Position numbers and translations under genes: made by a program. From contig DAITAA010000002.1 of the NCBI GenBank assembly GCA_036824505.1, forward strand, positions 1-64,000: a DNA stretch of 64,000 nt, in the 5' to 3' direction. Under the pieces are notes generated by a model. The model was not told the origin of the DNA, ran no database searches, and worked only from the letters and a program-made list of their open reading frames with translations. Source of the DNA: SCUD01 sp036824505. GTDB taxonomy: Bacteria > Pseudomonadota > Gammaproteobacteria > Steroidobacterales > Steroidobacteraceae. This document shows, in pieces, positions 36,145 to 44,758 of the stretch; within the stretch, counting starts at the first letter, position 1; each line of letters begins with the position of its first letter.

Positions 36145-37514
36145 TGCACATCCACATTATCGGCATCTGCGGCACTTTCATGGGCGGCATCGCGGCACTC
36201 GCGCGCGCGGCCGGCCACCGCGTGACCGGCTCCGATGCCAATGTCTATCCGCCGATGAGCACGCAGCTCGAGTCGCTCGGCATCGAGCTGATCAACGGCT
36301 ACGACCCGGCGCAGCTCGACCTGAAACCCGACATCGTGCTGGTCGGCAATGTCATGAGCCGGGGGAATGCCCTGATCGAGCGCCTGCTCGACAGCCCGCT
36401 CACCTTCACGTCGGGCCCGCAGTGGCTTGCGGAGAACATGTTGCGCAGCCGCGAGGTCGTTGCGGTCGCGGGCACTCACGGAAAGACGACGACATCCAGC
36501 ATGCTGGCGTGGATCCTCGAGAGGGCGGAGCGTGAACCGGGATTCCTGATCGGCGGGATACCGGGCAACTTCGGACTGTCCGCACGCGCGGGGAAGGGCA
36601 GGGTCTTTGTCATCGAAGCGGACGAATACGACACCGCGTTCTTCGACAAGCGCGCGAAGTTCATTCATTACCGGCCACGCCATCTGGTGCTGACAAACCT
36701 GGAATTCGACCACGCCGATATCTACCCGGACCTCGCCTCCATCCAGCGCCAGTTCCATCACCTGATGCGCACCGTCCCGGGTTCCGGTCTCGTCACCTGG
36801 AATGCGTCGGATCCGGCGCTCGCAGCGATGCTGGCGATGGGTTGCTGGACGCCGCTCTCCGGGTTTGCGCGCGATGCGATGGCAGGCGCTGACTGGCAGG
36901 TTCGGCTGCTGGAAGCGGATGGGTCGGTGTTCGAACTGCTGCATCGCAAAGCGCCGGCGGGCGTCGTGCGCTGGCCGTTGATCGGCCTGCACAACGTGGA
37001 GAACGGACTCGCCGCAATCGCGGCCGCTGCAGGACTCGGCGTTGCGCCTGCAGAGGCGGCGCTCGCGCTCGCCGATTTTCGCGGCGTGCGCAGACGCCTG
37101 GAATTGCGCGGCGAGGCGCGCGGTATCCGCGTCTACGATGATTTTGCGCACCACCCGACCGCGGTCGCGGCGACCATCGATGCGATGCGGCGCCATGCGG
37201 GCAACCATCGGATCGTCGCGGTGCTCGAGCCGCGATCCAATACGATGCGTCTCGGCCATCACCGCGAAGCCCTCGCGGCGTCGCTCGCCGGAGCAGATCG
37301 CACCTGGCTGTATCAACCCGCGGGGCTCGACTGGAATCTCGACGAGGTCGCCGCCGGGCTGGGCGCGAAGGCGGTCGTCACCGGCGACCTGGCGGAACTG
37401 GTTGCCATGTTGGTCGCGGAACTCAGGGCGGGCGACGAGGTGTTGATCATGAGCAATGGCGGCTTCGGGGGCTTGCACGACAAGCTGCTTCAGGCGCTGC
37501 GGACCAAGGCATGA
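36144..37514 (+). CDS. mpl: UDP-N-acetylmuramate:L-alanyl-gamma-D-glutamyl-meso-diaminopimelate ligase
   Basis: A 456-residue Mur-ligase family enzyme. It starts with the Rossmann segment HIIGICGTFMGGIAAL, has the ATP loop VAGTHGKTTTSSML near residue 110, and a middle domain with the EADEYDTAFFDKRAKF motif specific to Mpl. It reattaches the recycled tripeptide to UDP-MurNAc in peptidoglycan recycling. It overlaps the genes on both sides (1 base upstream, 4 bases downstream), indicating one operon. Confidence 0.96.
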   Translation: MHIHIIGICGTFMGGIAALARAAGHRVTGSDANVYPPMSTQLESLGIELINGYDPAQLDLKPDIVLVGNVMSRGNALIERLLDSPLTFTSGPQWLAENMLRSREVVAVAGTHGKTTTSSMLAWILERAEREPGFLIGGIPGNFGLSARAGKGRVFVIEADEYDTAFFDKRAKFIHYRPRHLVLTNLEFDHADIYPDLASIQRQFHHLMRTVPGSGLVTWNASDPALAAMLAMGCWTPLSGFARDAMAGADWQVRLLEADGSVFELLHRKAPAGVVRWPLIGLHNVENGLAAIAAAAGLGVAPAEAALALADFRGVRRRLELRGEARGIRVYDDFAHHPTAVAATIDAMRRHAGNHRIVAVLEPRSNTMRLGHHREALAASLAGADRTWLYQPAGLDWNLDEVAAGLGAKAVVTGDLAELVAMLVAELRAGDEVLIMSNGGFGGLHDKLLQALRTKA

Positions 37515-38098
37515 ACGAGGAAATCCGCGAAATTCCGCTGTTTCCGCTCAGCATCGTGCTGTTTCCGGGCGGGCCGTTGTCCCTCAGGATCTTTGAGCCG
37601 CGCTACCTGGACATGGTCAGCCGTTGCCTGCGCGAGCAGTCGGGTTTCGTGGTCGTTCAGATCACGGATGGCGAGGAGACGGCAGCGACCGCGAGCTTCG
37701 CCGCGACCGGTACCGAGGCCGGCATCGTTGACTTCGATCGCCTCGAAGATGGGCTGCTGGGTATCAGCTGCATCGGGCGCGAGCGTGTGCGGGTGCTGGA
37801 GGCATGGCGCGAAGCTGACGGATTGAATCGCGGCCGCGTCATCGCCATTGCCGCGGATCCGGTGCTGCCGGTGCCGCCGGCACAGGCCTGGCTCGGCGAA
37901 GTGGTGCGGCGTGTGCTGTCCGAGGCGGGTGAAGTCTATCGCCACGTGGAAATGCGCGACGATGCGGCTTGGGTCGGTAATCGTCTCGCCGAGATGCTGC
38001 CGCTGTCGCTTGCTGACAAACAGGCTTTGCTGGAGATGACCGATCCACTCGAGCGCTTGACGGCGCTGGAACCTGCGGTCAGCCGCCCCGAAACCTGA
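37511..38098 (+). CDS. LON-substrate-binding-domain protein
   Basis: A 195-residue protein consisting only of the N-terminal domain of Lon protease: IPLFPLSIVLFPGGPLSLRIFEPRY at residues 8-32 is the family opening. No ATPase or protease domain follows. Such stand-alone proteins occur in many proteobacteria and are of uncertain role, possibly binding misfolded protein. ATG overlaps the mpl stop (ATGA). Confidence 0.88.
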   Translation: MNEEIREIPLFPLSIVLFPGGPLSLRIFEPRYLDMVSRCLREQSGFVVVQITDGEETAATASFAATGTEAGIVDFDRLEDGLLGISCIGRERVRVLEAWREADGLNRGRVIAIAADPVLPVPPAQAWLGEVVRRVLSEAGEVYRHVEMRDDAAWVGNRLAEMLPLSLADKQALLEMTDPLERLTALEPAVSRPET

Positions 38099-38104
38099 GC
38101 GCGG

Positions 38105-39004
38105 TCACGTGCCGCCGGACGCGATGCCTCGCCAGCCCGTAAACCGGCCACGTGCCAGATACAGCGCCAGCAGGATCGCCAAGCTCCAGCCTGCAACCAG
38201 CCAGCCGGTGAAACCGTCGAAGTCGCTGACCAGAAATGACCAGTGAGCCGCCTCGTCATGTCGCGTTACTGCGGCGGTTGTCTTGATCACGCAGATCCAG
38301 CCCATGTGCAGCCCGACGCCGGCGGCAATGCTGCCGGTCCAGTGGCGCACCAGTCCGAGCAACAGGCCGACCAACGCCAGCGTCGTGAAGGCATCGGCGA
38401 TCGCCGCCGGTTCCGCAAAACGCGCGAGGGCTGAGCCCAGCAGCGTGATGCCGCTGTTCCAGGCGACCTCGCCCTGCGGGACCTTGACGCGTGCGAAGAA
38501 GTGGATGGCGGAGTACAGGATCGCGGTGGAGGCGATCGCGAGCGCGGGCCCGGATTCGCGCAGCACCGCGCGAAACATCAGGCCGCGAAAAAAAGTCTCT
38601 TCGATCAGTGCCACGATCAACCCGGTCAGCGCGCCGGCCACGATGCCGGCGAGCAACGTGCCTGCGTCAAGGTCCGGCAGCGGATTGCGGATGCCGAGTG
38701 CCACGATCACGAGCGCCATCGGCAGCATCGTCGCGACACCGCACGCGAGCCCGACGCTGGCCTGGCGCAGGAAATTCGCGCGTGGCAGGCCATAGCCCCA
38801 GTCCGAACGGCCGCGCAGTCCCAGACGCCGGACGGTAACCGCGATTCCGGCCAGCATCAGCAGCTGCCAGAGGCGGCCGATCACCCTGTGGAACTGCCAG
38901 TCCGGCTGCAGCGCGTGCGCCAGCTGATACGCGGGCCAGGCAGCAAGCGCCGCGAGCACCAGCGTGCCAACGATGGCTGCCAGGAACCAGCCGAGGGCGC
39001 GCAT
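38105..39004 (-). CDS. CPBP-family intramembrane glutamic endopeptidase (Abi domain)
   Basis: A 299-residue polytopic membrane protein with seven to eight hydrophobic segments. The catalytic signature EETFFRG has Glu135, Glu136 and Arg140. A second motif with a conserved histidine (YSAIHFF) and a third (GVGLHMGW) complete the Rce1-like active site. Family members process prenylated or bacteriocin-type peptides or act in immunity; the role here is unknown. Its start codon overlaps the hemL stop, so expression is coupled to hemL. Confidence 0.88.
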   Translation of the reverse strand: MRALGWFLAAIVGTLVLAALAAWPAYQLAHALQPDWQFHRVIGRLWQLLMLAGIAVTVRRLGLRGRSDWGYGLPRANFLRQASVGLACGVATMLPMALVIVALGIRNPLPDLDAGTLLAGIVAGALTGLIVALIEETFFRGLMFRAVLRESGPALAIASTAILYSAIHFFARVKVPQGEVAWNSGITLLGSALARFAEPAAIADAFTTLALVGLLLGLVRHWTGSIAAGVGLHMGWICVIKTTAAVTRHDEAAHWSFLVSDFDGFTGWLVAGWSLAILLALYLARGRFTGWRGIASGGT

Positions 39005-40284
39005 CAGAGCGCGGCGGCGATTGCCGCAAACGCGCGGCGCGCGGCGTCAACGGTCGCCGTCAACTCGGCTTCACCGTGCGCGGCGGAAACGAATCCCGCT
39101 TCATACGCCGACGGCGCGAGATAGACGCCCGCATCAAGCATCAGGTGGAAGAATTTCCGGAATCGCGCCACGTCGCAGGCCATCACCTGCCGGTAGGAAT
39201 GCACCGGCGACTCCTGGGTGAAGAAGAGCCCGAACATGCCGCAGACATGATTTGTCGCAAGCGCAACACCCGCGTCCCGCGCGGCGGCGGCGATACCGGC
39301 GACCAGCCGCCCGGTTGCGGCCGCGAGCGCTGAGTGGAATCCCTTCCTCGAGATGAGCTCGAGCGTCGCGAGGCCCGCTGCCATCGCCACCGGATTGCCG
39401 GACAGAGTGCCCGCCTGATAAACGGGACCGAGCGGCGCCAGGCGTTCCATGATTTCGCGCCTGCCGCCAAAGGCGCCGACCGGCAGGCCGCCGCCGATGA
39501 TCTTGCCGAGCGTCGTCAAATCGGGACGCACCCCGTATAGCGACTGCGCGCCGCCCAGCGCGACCCGGAATCCCGTCATCACCTCGTCAAATATCAGCAC
39601 GGCGCCGTGTCGCGTGCACAACTCACGCAGATGCTCCAGGAAACCCGGCACCGGCGGCACGCAGTTCATGTTGCCGGCGACCGGCTCGACGATCACGCAG
39701 GCGATCTCGCCGCCTCTTGCCTCGAAGCATTGATCGAGTCCCGCGCGGTCGTTGTAATCGAGCGTCAATGTATGGGACGCGAGATCCGCGGGCACACCGG
39801 GCGAAGTCGGCACGCCGAGTGTCAGTGCGCCGGAACCGGCCTTTACCAGCAGCGAGTCGGAATGGCCGTGATAGCAGCCCTCGAACTTGACGATGCTGTC
39901 GCGGCCGGTATATCCGCGCGCAAGCCGGATCGCGCTCATGGTCGCCTCGGTGCCGGAACTGACCATGCGCACCAGTTCGATCGACGGCATCAGCTCGGTC
40001 ACCCTGCGGGCGAGTTCGGTTTCGATGACGGTCGGCGCGCCGAATGACAGGCCGTCGACGGCGCGGCGCGTGACGGCCGCGATGACATCCGGGTGCGCAT
40101 GGCCGAGGATCATCGGACCCCAGGACCCTACATAGTCGATATATCGCCTGCCATCCTCGGCTTCGATCCAGGCACCATGCGCGCGCCGGATGAACAACGG
40201 CTCGCCGCCGACACCACGAAAAGCGCGCACCGGCGAATTGACGCCGCCCGCAATGTAGCGACTGGCTTCCTCGAACAACGACAT
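39004..40284 (-). CDS. hemL: Glutamate-1-semialdehyde 2,1-aminomutase
   Basis: A 426-residue PLP enzyme of fold type I. RYIDYVGSWGPMILGHAHP, SSGTEATMSAIRLARG and CYHGHSD are family signatures. The PLP lysine is K261 in LTTLGKIIGGGLPVG. It makes 5-aminolevulinate, the haem and cobalamin precursor, in the C5 pathway. It precedes the CPBP protease gene and follows the TraB-like gene on the same strand. The start MSLFEEASRYI is standard. Confidence 0.96.
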   Translation of the reverse strand: MSLFEEASRYIAGGVNSPVRAFRGVGGEPLFIRRAHGAWIEAEDGRRYIDYVGSWGPMILGHAHPDVIAAVTRRAVDGLSFGAPTVIETELARRVTELMPSIELVRMVSSGTEATMSAIRLARGYTGRDSIVKFEGCYHGHSDSLLVKAGSGALTLGVPTSPGVPADLASHTLTLDYNDRAGLDQCFEARGGEIACVIVEPVAGNMNCVPPVPGFLEHLRELCTRHGAVLIFDEVMTGFRVALGGAQSLYGVRPDLTTLGKIIGGGLPVGAFGGRREIMERLAPLGPVYQAGTLSGNPVAMAAGLATLELISRKGFHSALAAATGRLVAGIAAAARDAGVALATNHVCGMFGLFFTQESPVHSYRQVMACDVARFRKFFHLMLDAGVYLAPSAYEAGFVSAAHGEAELTATVDAARRAFAAIAAAL

Positions 40285-40298
40285 GTGCAGTTCCCCGT

Positions 40299-41177
40299 TC
40301 AGCGGCGTTCCACCTCGAACCCGCGTTGCCTGAGCTTTGCCGGCAGGCCCTGTTTTCCCGCGAGGTGAAGGGCACCGACCACGAGCAATACGTCGTCGGG
40401 TTTCCTGAGGAGCGCCTCGACCTGGTCCGCCCAGCGCTCGTTGCGCGCGTAGATCAGCCGCTCGGCGAGCTCTGGATAATCGGCGAATTCCTCCTTGAGC
40501 TGGCGGACAAACGACTCATCGTCGCCGTCCTGCCAGGCCTCGAACAGCCGCTTTACCTGCGTGTCGACTTCCGCCGATTCCTCGAGTGACTGCAATAACA
40601 TATCCACCTGTTCATCGGCCGGCAGTCCGTCGAGCAATTCGAGCTGCTCGTCGAGGGTCTCGAGTCCGCAAGACGGTTTGCCGTCCTGACTTGCGGCCCG
40701 CTGGATGACCTGCTCGACGCCGCTGTCTGCGACGAAACCGTGCTGCTGCAGAGCCATCACCGAAACGCTCATGCCGACGAACCAGGGCTCGAATATTTCA
40801 AATGGCGTGAGATCGACGTCGGCGTTCGCGGCAGCTTCGCGTACCCGCCCGGCCGACGGCCCCAGCAGGTCGTAGAGCCCGCGGCCCGCGGGGTCGACGG
40901 CGCGCGCGAATGTGACCGATGCCGTCGTGGCCGGAGTCAGTGCGCCGATGTCCACCTCCAGGCAGATCATCTCGGCATCGCGATAGGCCTTTTCAAGTTC
41001 GCCCGCGATCTCGAAGCCGCCTTCGGGCAACAGGTGTACCGATCCGAACAGGTAGACGGTGTTGCTGCCTCCGGTGATGGCCCAGACCGCCGGGTCGGCG
41101 GTCGCCATGCCAAATGGAAGCAGCGCCGCAATCAACGCGAGCAGGGACCCTGGCCGGCGGCCCCGGGCATTAGTCAT
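40299..41177 (-). CDS. TraB/GumN-family protein, secreted
   Basis: A 292-residue protein with a signal peptide ending MATA-DPAVW. The TraB/GumN fold shows the two conserved GxxH motifs: LFGSVHLLP near the N-terminus and VVGALHLAG near the C-terminus. Some members are metal-dependent proteases (Tiki-like); bacterial function is mostly unknown. Its 5' end overlaps the 3' end of the phosphodiesterase gene by eight bases, so the two are translated together. Confidence 0.88.
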   Translation of the reverse strand: MTNARGRRPGSLLALIAALLPFGMATADPAVWAITGGSNTVYLFGSVHLLPEGGFEIAGELEKAYRDAEMICLEVDIGALTPATTASVTFARAVDPAGRGLYDLLGPSAGRVREAAANADVDLTPFEIFEPWFVGMSVSVMALQQHGFVADSGVEQVIQRAASQDGKPSCGLETLDEQLELLDGLPADEQVDMLLQSLEESAEVDTQVKRLFEAWQDGDDESFVRQLKEEFADYPELAERLIYARNERWADQVEALLRKPDDVLLVVGALHLAGKQGLPAKLRQRGFEVERR

Positions 41178-41919
41178 CGTCAGTCACCCACTCGACGCCG
41201 GTTTCGATGCTGCCGTCGTCGCCAAGCTCAATCCAGCGGTAGGCCGGTGGCCGCGAGTCCACGCTGAATTCTTCAGCTCCCTGCTCGAACTGCATGCAGG
41301 TCGACGGCGTGCCCATCAAGAGCGTGCCGCCACGCACGTCGTCCAGCGCCTGGTGGGCATGGCCCCATACGAGGCCACGCACACGCGGATGGCGCGCCAG
41401 TACCGCAAACAGTTCAGCGGAATTGTCGAGCATCAGCGCATCGAGCCAGGGGCTGCCGTGCGGCACCGGGTGATGATGCAGGCAGACCAGCGCATACGCG
41501 TCCGCATTTCGCGCCAGCGCGCGATCGAGTCTCGCGACCTCGGCTGCGGCCAGGTGTCCGTGATGCGAGCCTGCAACCGTGCTGTCGAGCATCAGCACCA
41601 GCCAGCCATCGTAGCGATTGACCAGCTCGTGCACGAAGGGCGGCCCCGCAAGATCCGCGCGCAATTCCGCCGGAATGTCGTGATTACCCGGCAGGCAATG
41701 CACGGGTACTCCGGCGTCGGCGAAGTTCTGGCGCAGGCGTGCATAGCCGCCCCGGTCATCCTGCACCAAATCCCCGGTCAGCAGCAGCGCACGCGGAGCA
41801 GGGTGCCGACGCCGCGCGTGATCCAGACAGCGCCGCAGCGTGACATCGGTCGCGACGCCACGGACCTCGATACCCGGGGTCCCGAGCAGGTGCGTGTCCG
41901 TGAACTGCAGCAGGCGCAC
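41170..41919 (-). CDS. cpdA: Calcineurin-like phosphodiesterase (CpdA-like)
   Basis: A 249-residue metallophosphoesterase with all five motifs: FTDTHL, LLTGDLVQDD, CLPGNHDI, LVCLHHHPVPHGSPW and VWGHAHQALD. The spacing and the LHHHPVP segment match 3',5'-cyclic-AMP phosphodiesterase CpdA (Icc). It would hydrolyse cAMP or a related cyclic nucleotide, using two metal ions. It follows ahcY by ten bases on the same strand. The gene symbol is a homology call; cAMP specificity is not proven. Confidence 0.85.
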   Translation of the reverse strand: MRLLQFTDTHLLGTPGIEVRGVATDVTLRRCLDHARRRHPAPRALLLTGDLVQDDRGGYARLRQNFADAGVPVHCLPGNHDIPAELRADLAGPPFVHELVNRYDGWLVLMLDSTVAGSHHGHLAAAEVARLDRALARNADAYALVCLHHHPVPHGSPWLDALMLDNSAELFAVLARHPRVRGLVWGHAHQALDDVRGGTLLMGTPSTCMQFEQGAEEFSVDSRPPAYRWIELGDDGSIETGVEWVTDDD

Positions 41920-41929
41920 CGGCCGCGGT

Positions 41930-43345
41930 TCAGTAGCGGTAGTGATCGGGCTTGTATGGCCCGGCGGCCGGCAGTCCGAGATAGCGCTCCTGCTCCGGCG
42001 TCATGACAGTCAGCCGAGCGCCGATGCGCTCGAGGTGCAGGCGCGCCACTTTCTCGTCGAGCTCTTTCGGCAGCACATAGACCTTGTTCTGGTACCGGTC
42101 GCCGTGGGCGAACAGCTCGATCTGCGCGAGCACCTGGTTGGTGAAGGAGTTCGACATCACGAAGGAGGGGTGGCCGGTGCCACAGCCGAGATTCACGAGC
42201 CGCCCTTCGGCCAGCACGATGATGCGCCGGCCGTCCGGGAAGATGACGTGGTCGACCTGCGGCTTGATGTTCTCCCAGCGGTACTGCCGGAGCGACGCGA
42301 TGTCGATCTCGCTGTCGAAATGACCGATATTGCAGACGATGGCCTGGTGCTTCATGCGGCGCATGTGCTCGTGCGTGATCACGTTCACGTTGCCGGTCGC
42401 GGTCACGAAGATATCCGCCAGTGCGCAGGCATCATCCAGCGTGACGACCCGGTATCCCTCCATGGCAGCCTGCAACGCGCAGATGGGGTCGATCTCGGTG
42501 ACCCACACCGTCGCGCCGAGCCCGCGCAGGGACTGCGCGCAACCCTTGCCAACGTCGCCGTAGCCGGCAACCAGCGCGACCTTGCCCGCGATCATCACAT
42601 CGGTCGCGCGCTTGATGCCGTCGACCAGCGATTCACGGCAGCCGTACAGGTTGTCGAACTTGGATTTGGTGACCGAGTCATTGACGTTGATGGCCGGGAA
42701 CGGCAGCCGGCCGTCGGCGGCCATGCGATACAGGCGCTTGACGCCGGTGGTCGTCTCCTCGGTGACGCCGCGGATTTCCCTGAATCTCGTCGAGTACCAG
42801 CCCGGCTGTGACTCCAGGCGGCGACGGATCGAGCTATAGAGCGCCTGCTCTTCTTCGTTGGCGGGCTTCGCGATCACGGAGGGATCGCGTTCGGCTTCGG
42901 CTCCCAGCATCACGAGGAGTGTCGCATCGCCGCCGTCGTCGAGGATCATGTTGGCATGGCGCCCGGCCGGCCATTCGAAGATCCGGTGCGTGAAATCCCA
43001 GTACTCGTCGAGTGTCTCGCCCTTGCGTGCGAAAACCGGGATGCCCGACGCCGCGATCGCAGCGGCGGCATGGTCCTGGGTTGAGAAAATATTGCAGGAG
43101 GCCCAGCGCAATTCGGCACCGAGCGCCTTCAGTGTCTCGATCAGCACCGCCGTCTGGATGGTCATGTGCAGCGAGCCTGCGATGCGGGCGCCGGCCAGCG
43201 GCCGTGCGGGACCGAATTCGGCGCGCACGGCCATCAAGCCGGGCATTTCGGTCTCGGCGATCGCGATTTCACGGCGGCCCCAGTCGGCCTGCGTGATATC
43301 ACTGACCTTGTAGTCATTGAACTTCGGGTTGATCACGGCATTCAT
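41930..43345 (-). CDS. ahcY: Adenosylhomocysteinase
   Basis: A 471-residue S-adenosylhomocysteine hydrolase. NDSVTKSKFDNLYGCRESL and the NAD motif VAGYGDVGKGCAQSLRG are diagnostic, and the C-terminus ends KPDHYRY as in all family members. It splits the SAH left by methyl transfer into adenosine and homocysteine. The start at 43345 has GGAGAGGAA upstream. An SAH riboswitch precedes it at 43367-43440, between it and metK. The proximity to metK gives a methyl-cycle unit that suits an organism feeding on methylated compounds. Confidence 0.97.
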   Translation of the reverse strand: MNAVINPKFNDYKVSDITQADWGRREIAIAETEMPGLMAVRAEFGPARPLAGARIAGSLHMTIQTAVLIETLKALGAELRWASCNIFSTQDHAAAAIAASGIPVFARKGETLDEYWDFTHRIFEWPAGRHANMILDDGGDATLLVMLGAEAERDPSVIAKPANEEEQALYSSIRRRLESQPGWYSTRFREIRGVTEETTTGVKRLYRMAADGRLPFPAINVNDSVTKSKFDNLYGCRESLVDGIKRATDVMIAGKVALVAGYGDVGKGCAQSLRGLGATVWVTEIDPICALQAAMEGYRVVTLDDACALADIFVTATGNVNVITHEHMRRMKHQAIVCNIGHFDSEIDIASLRQYRWENIKPQVDHVIFPDGRRIIVLAEGRLVNLGCGTGHPSFVMSNSFTNQVLAQIELFAHGDRYQNKVYVLPKELDEKVARLHLERIGARLTVMTPEQERYLGLPAAGPYKPDHYRY

Positions 43346-43366
43346 GGTCGTTCCTCTCCTTTGCGA

Positions 43367-43440
43367 GCGAGAGCGCCGTTGTCTATCGCTGTCCCCGAGC
43401 CTGGCAGGCAGACGCCTGTTGCAACGCTCCTCGAGAACCG
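43367..43440 (-). ncRNA. SAH riboswitch upstream of ahcY
   Basis: On the minus strand the leader contains, in order, the three conserved blocks of the SAH-I aptamer. These are GAGGAGCGTTGCAAC (consensus ACGAGGAGCGCUGCRAC), GCCAGGCTCG, and AACGGCGCTC. The outer helix pairs GGAGCG with CGCTC, and the block order and spacing fit. It ends about 20 bases before the ahcY start. The known aptamer senses S-adenosylhomocysteine and raises expression of ahcY. The call is by sequence recognition. Confidence 0.85.
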
Positions 43441-43449
43441 CGGGGACTA

Positions 43450-43468
43450 AGTAAAGGGGACAGTCCCC
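43450..43468 (-). terminator. Possible terminator or REP-like element after metK
   Basis: GGGGACTGTCCCC (43456-43468) forms a 5-bp stem with a three-base loop, followed on the minus strand by TTTACTT. The hairpin sits directly after the metK stop and before the riboswitch. Wider pairing of GGGACT with AGTCCC extends it. It matches the element at 30312-30323. Confidence 0.45.
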
Positions 43469-43470
43469 AA

Positions 43471-44703
43471 TTAAAGTCCCGCTGCCTTCCTCAATGCTTC
43501 CGCACGGTCGGTGCGTTCCCAGCTGAAGGCAGTGAATGTCGAACTGCGCCGCACCAGCGCGCCGTTTGACTCCTCCTGCCAATGGTAGCTTGCTTCATGG
43601 GGTTCGCGCCCGAAATGTCCATAAGCGGCGGTGGCCCGGTACATCGGGTGGATCAGGTCCAGCATCTTCATGATGCCCCATGGGCGCAGGTCAAAATGTG
43701 CGCGAACCAGCTTTTCCAGGCGCTCGTCGCTGACCCGGCCGGTGCCGAATGTCTGCACCGAAATGGAGGTTGGCTGCGCCACGCCGATCGCATACGAGAC
43801 CTGGATTTCGCAGCGGCTTGCGAGCCCGGCTGCGACCAGGTTCTTTGCGACATATCGCGCGGCGTAGGCCGCGGACCGGTCGACCTTTGAGGGGTCTTTT
43901 CCGGAAAAGGCGCCGCCGCCGTGGCGCGCCATGCCGCCATAGGTGTCGACGATGATCTTGCGGCCGGTCAGGCCGCAATCGCCGACCGGGCCACCGATCA
44001 CGAAGCGGCCCGTCGGGTTGATGTGATAGCGGGTGCGCCGGCTGAGCAGCCTGGCCGGCAGGACCGGCTTGATGATCTCCTCCATGACGGCTTCGTGCAG
44101 ATCCTTCTGCCTGAGTTCCGGCGCATGCTGGGTCGAGAGCACGACTGCTTCGATGCCAACCGGCTTGTGATCTTCGTATCTGAATGTCAGCTGGCTCTTG
44201 GCGTCGGGCCGCAGCAGCGGGAGCTTCGGATTGCGGCCCTTGCGGACCTGGGCCTGGCGCTGGACCAACTTGTGCGCGTAATGGATCGGGGCGGGCATCA
44301 GCGCGGGCGTCTCGTTCGTCGCATAGCCGAACATGAGGCCCTGGTCGCCGGCGCCCTGGTCTTCCGGGTTCTTGCGGTCCACCCCGCGGGAAATGTCGCT
44401 CGATTGCTTGCCGATGACGTTGACGACACCACAGGTGCGGCCGTCAAAACCGACCGTGGATGAGGTGTAGCCGATGTCGCAGATGACGCCGCGCACGACT
44501 TCCTCGAGCTCGATCCAGGCGCGGGTCGTGATCTCGCCCGCGACCACCGCGACGCCGGTCTTCACCAAGGTCTCGCAGGCGACGCGTGCCCGAGGATCGC
44601 GCGCCAGCAGGGCGTCGAGCACCGCGTCGGAAATCTGGTCGGCGACCTTGTCCGGGTGGCCTTCGGAGACCGACTCGGACGTGAATAGATAACGGCTGGG
44701 CAT
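43471..44703 (-). CDS. metK: S-adenosylmethionine synthetase
   Basis: A 410-residue enzyme. It starts RYLFTSESVSEGHPDK, has GAGDQGLMFGYATNETP and GGGAFSGKDPSKVDRSAAY, the classic MetK signatures, and ends with FSWERTD. It makes SAM from methionine and ATP. The start is placed at ATG 44703. A perfect TATAAT box lies only six bases upstream, and no ribosome site is visible, so the mRNA may begin at the start codon. Nine further residues would be added from ATG-like codons upstream. It is divergent from tkt with 55 bases between the starts. Confidence 0.96.
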   Translation of the reverse strand: MPSRYLFTSESVSEGHPDKVADQISDAVLDALLARDPRARVACETLVKTGVAVVAGEITTRAWIELEEVVRGVICDIGYTSSTVGFDGRTCGVVNVIGKQSSDISRGVDRKNPEDQGAGDQGLMFGYATNETPALMPAPIHYAHKLVQRQAQVRKGRNPKLPLLRPDAKSQLTFRYEDHKPVGIEAVVLSTQHAPELRQKDLHEAVMEEIIKPVLPARLLSRRTRYHINPTGRFVIGGPVGDCGLTGRKIIVDTYGGMARHGGGAFSGKDPSKVDRSAAYAARYVAKNLVAAGLASRCEIQVSYAIGVAQPTSISVQTFGTGRVSDERLEKLVRAHFDLRPWGIMKMLDLIHPMYRATAAYGHFGREPHEASYHWQEESNGALVRRSSTFTAFSWERTDRAEALRKAAGL

Positions 44704-44709
44704 CGAAAA

Positions 44710-44715
44710 ATTATA
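44710..44715 (-). promoter_or_regulatory. Sigma-70 -10 box (TATAAT) for metK
   Basis: TATAAT on the minus strand, with six bases between it and the metK ATG. The -35 region is poor (CCCGTT at 17-base spacing). If used, transcription would start at or next to the start codon and give a leaderless mRNA. Confidence 0.5.
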
Positions 44716-44758
44716 CCGCATCAGAGACAATGAACGGGTTCCCCGCCAGGTGTATCAG

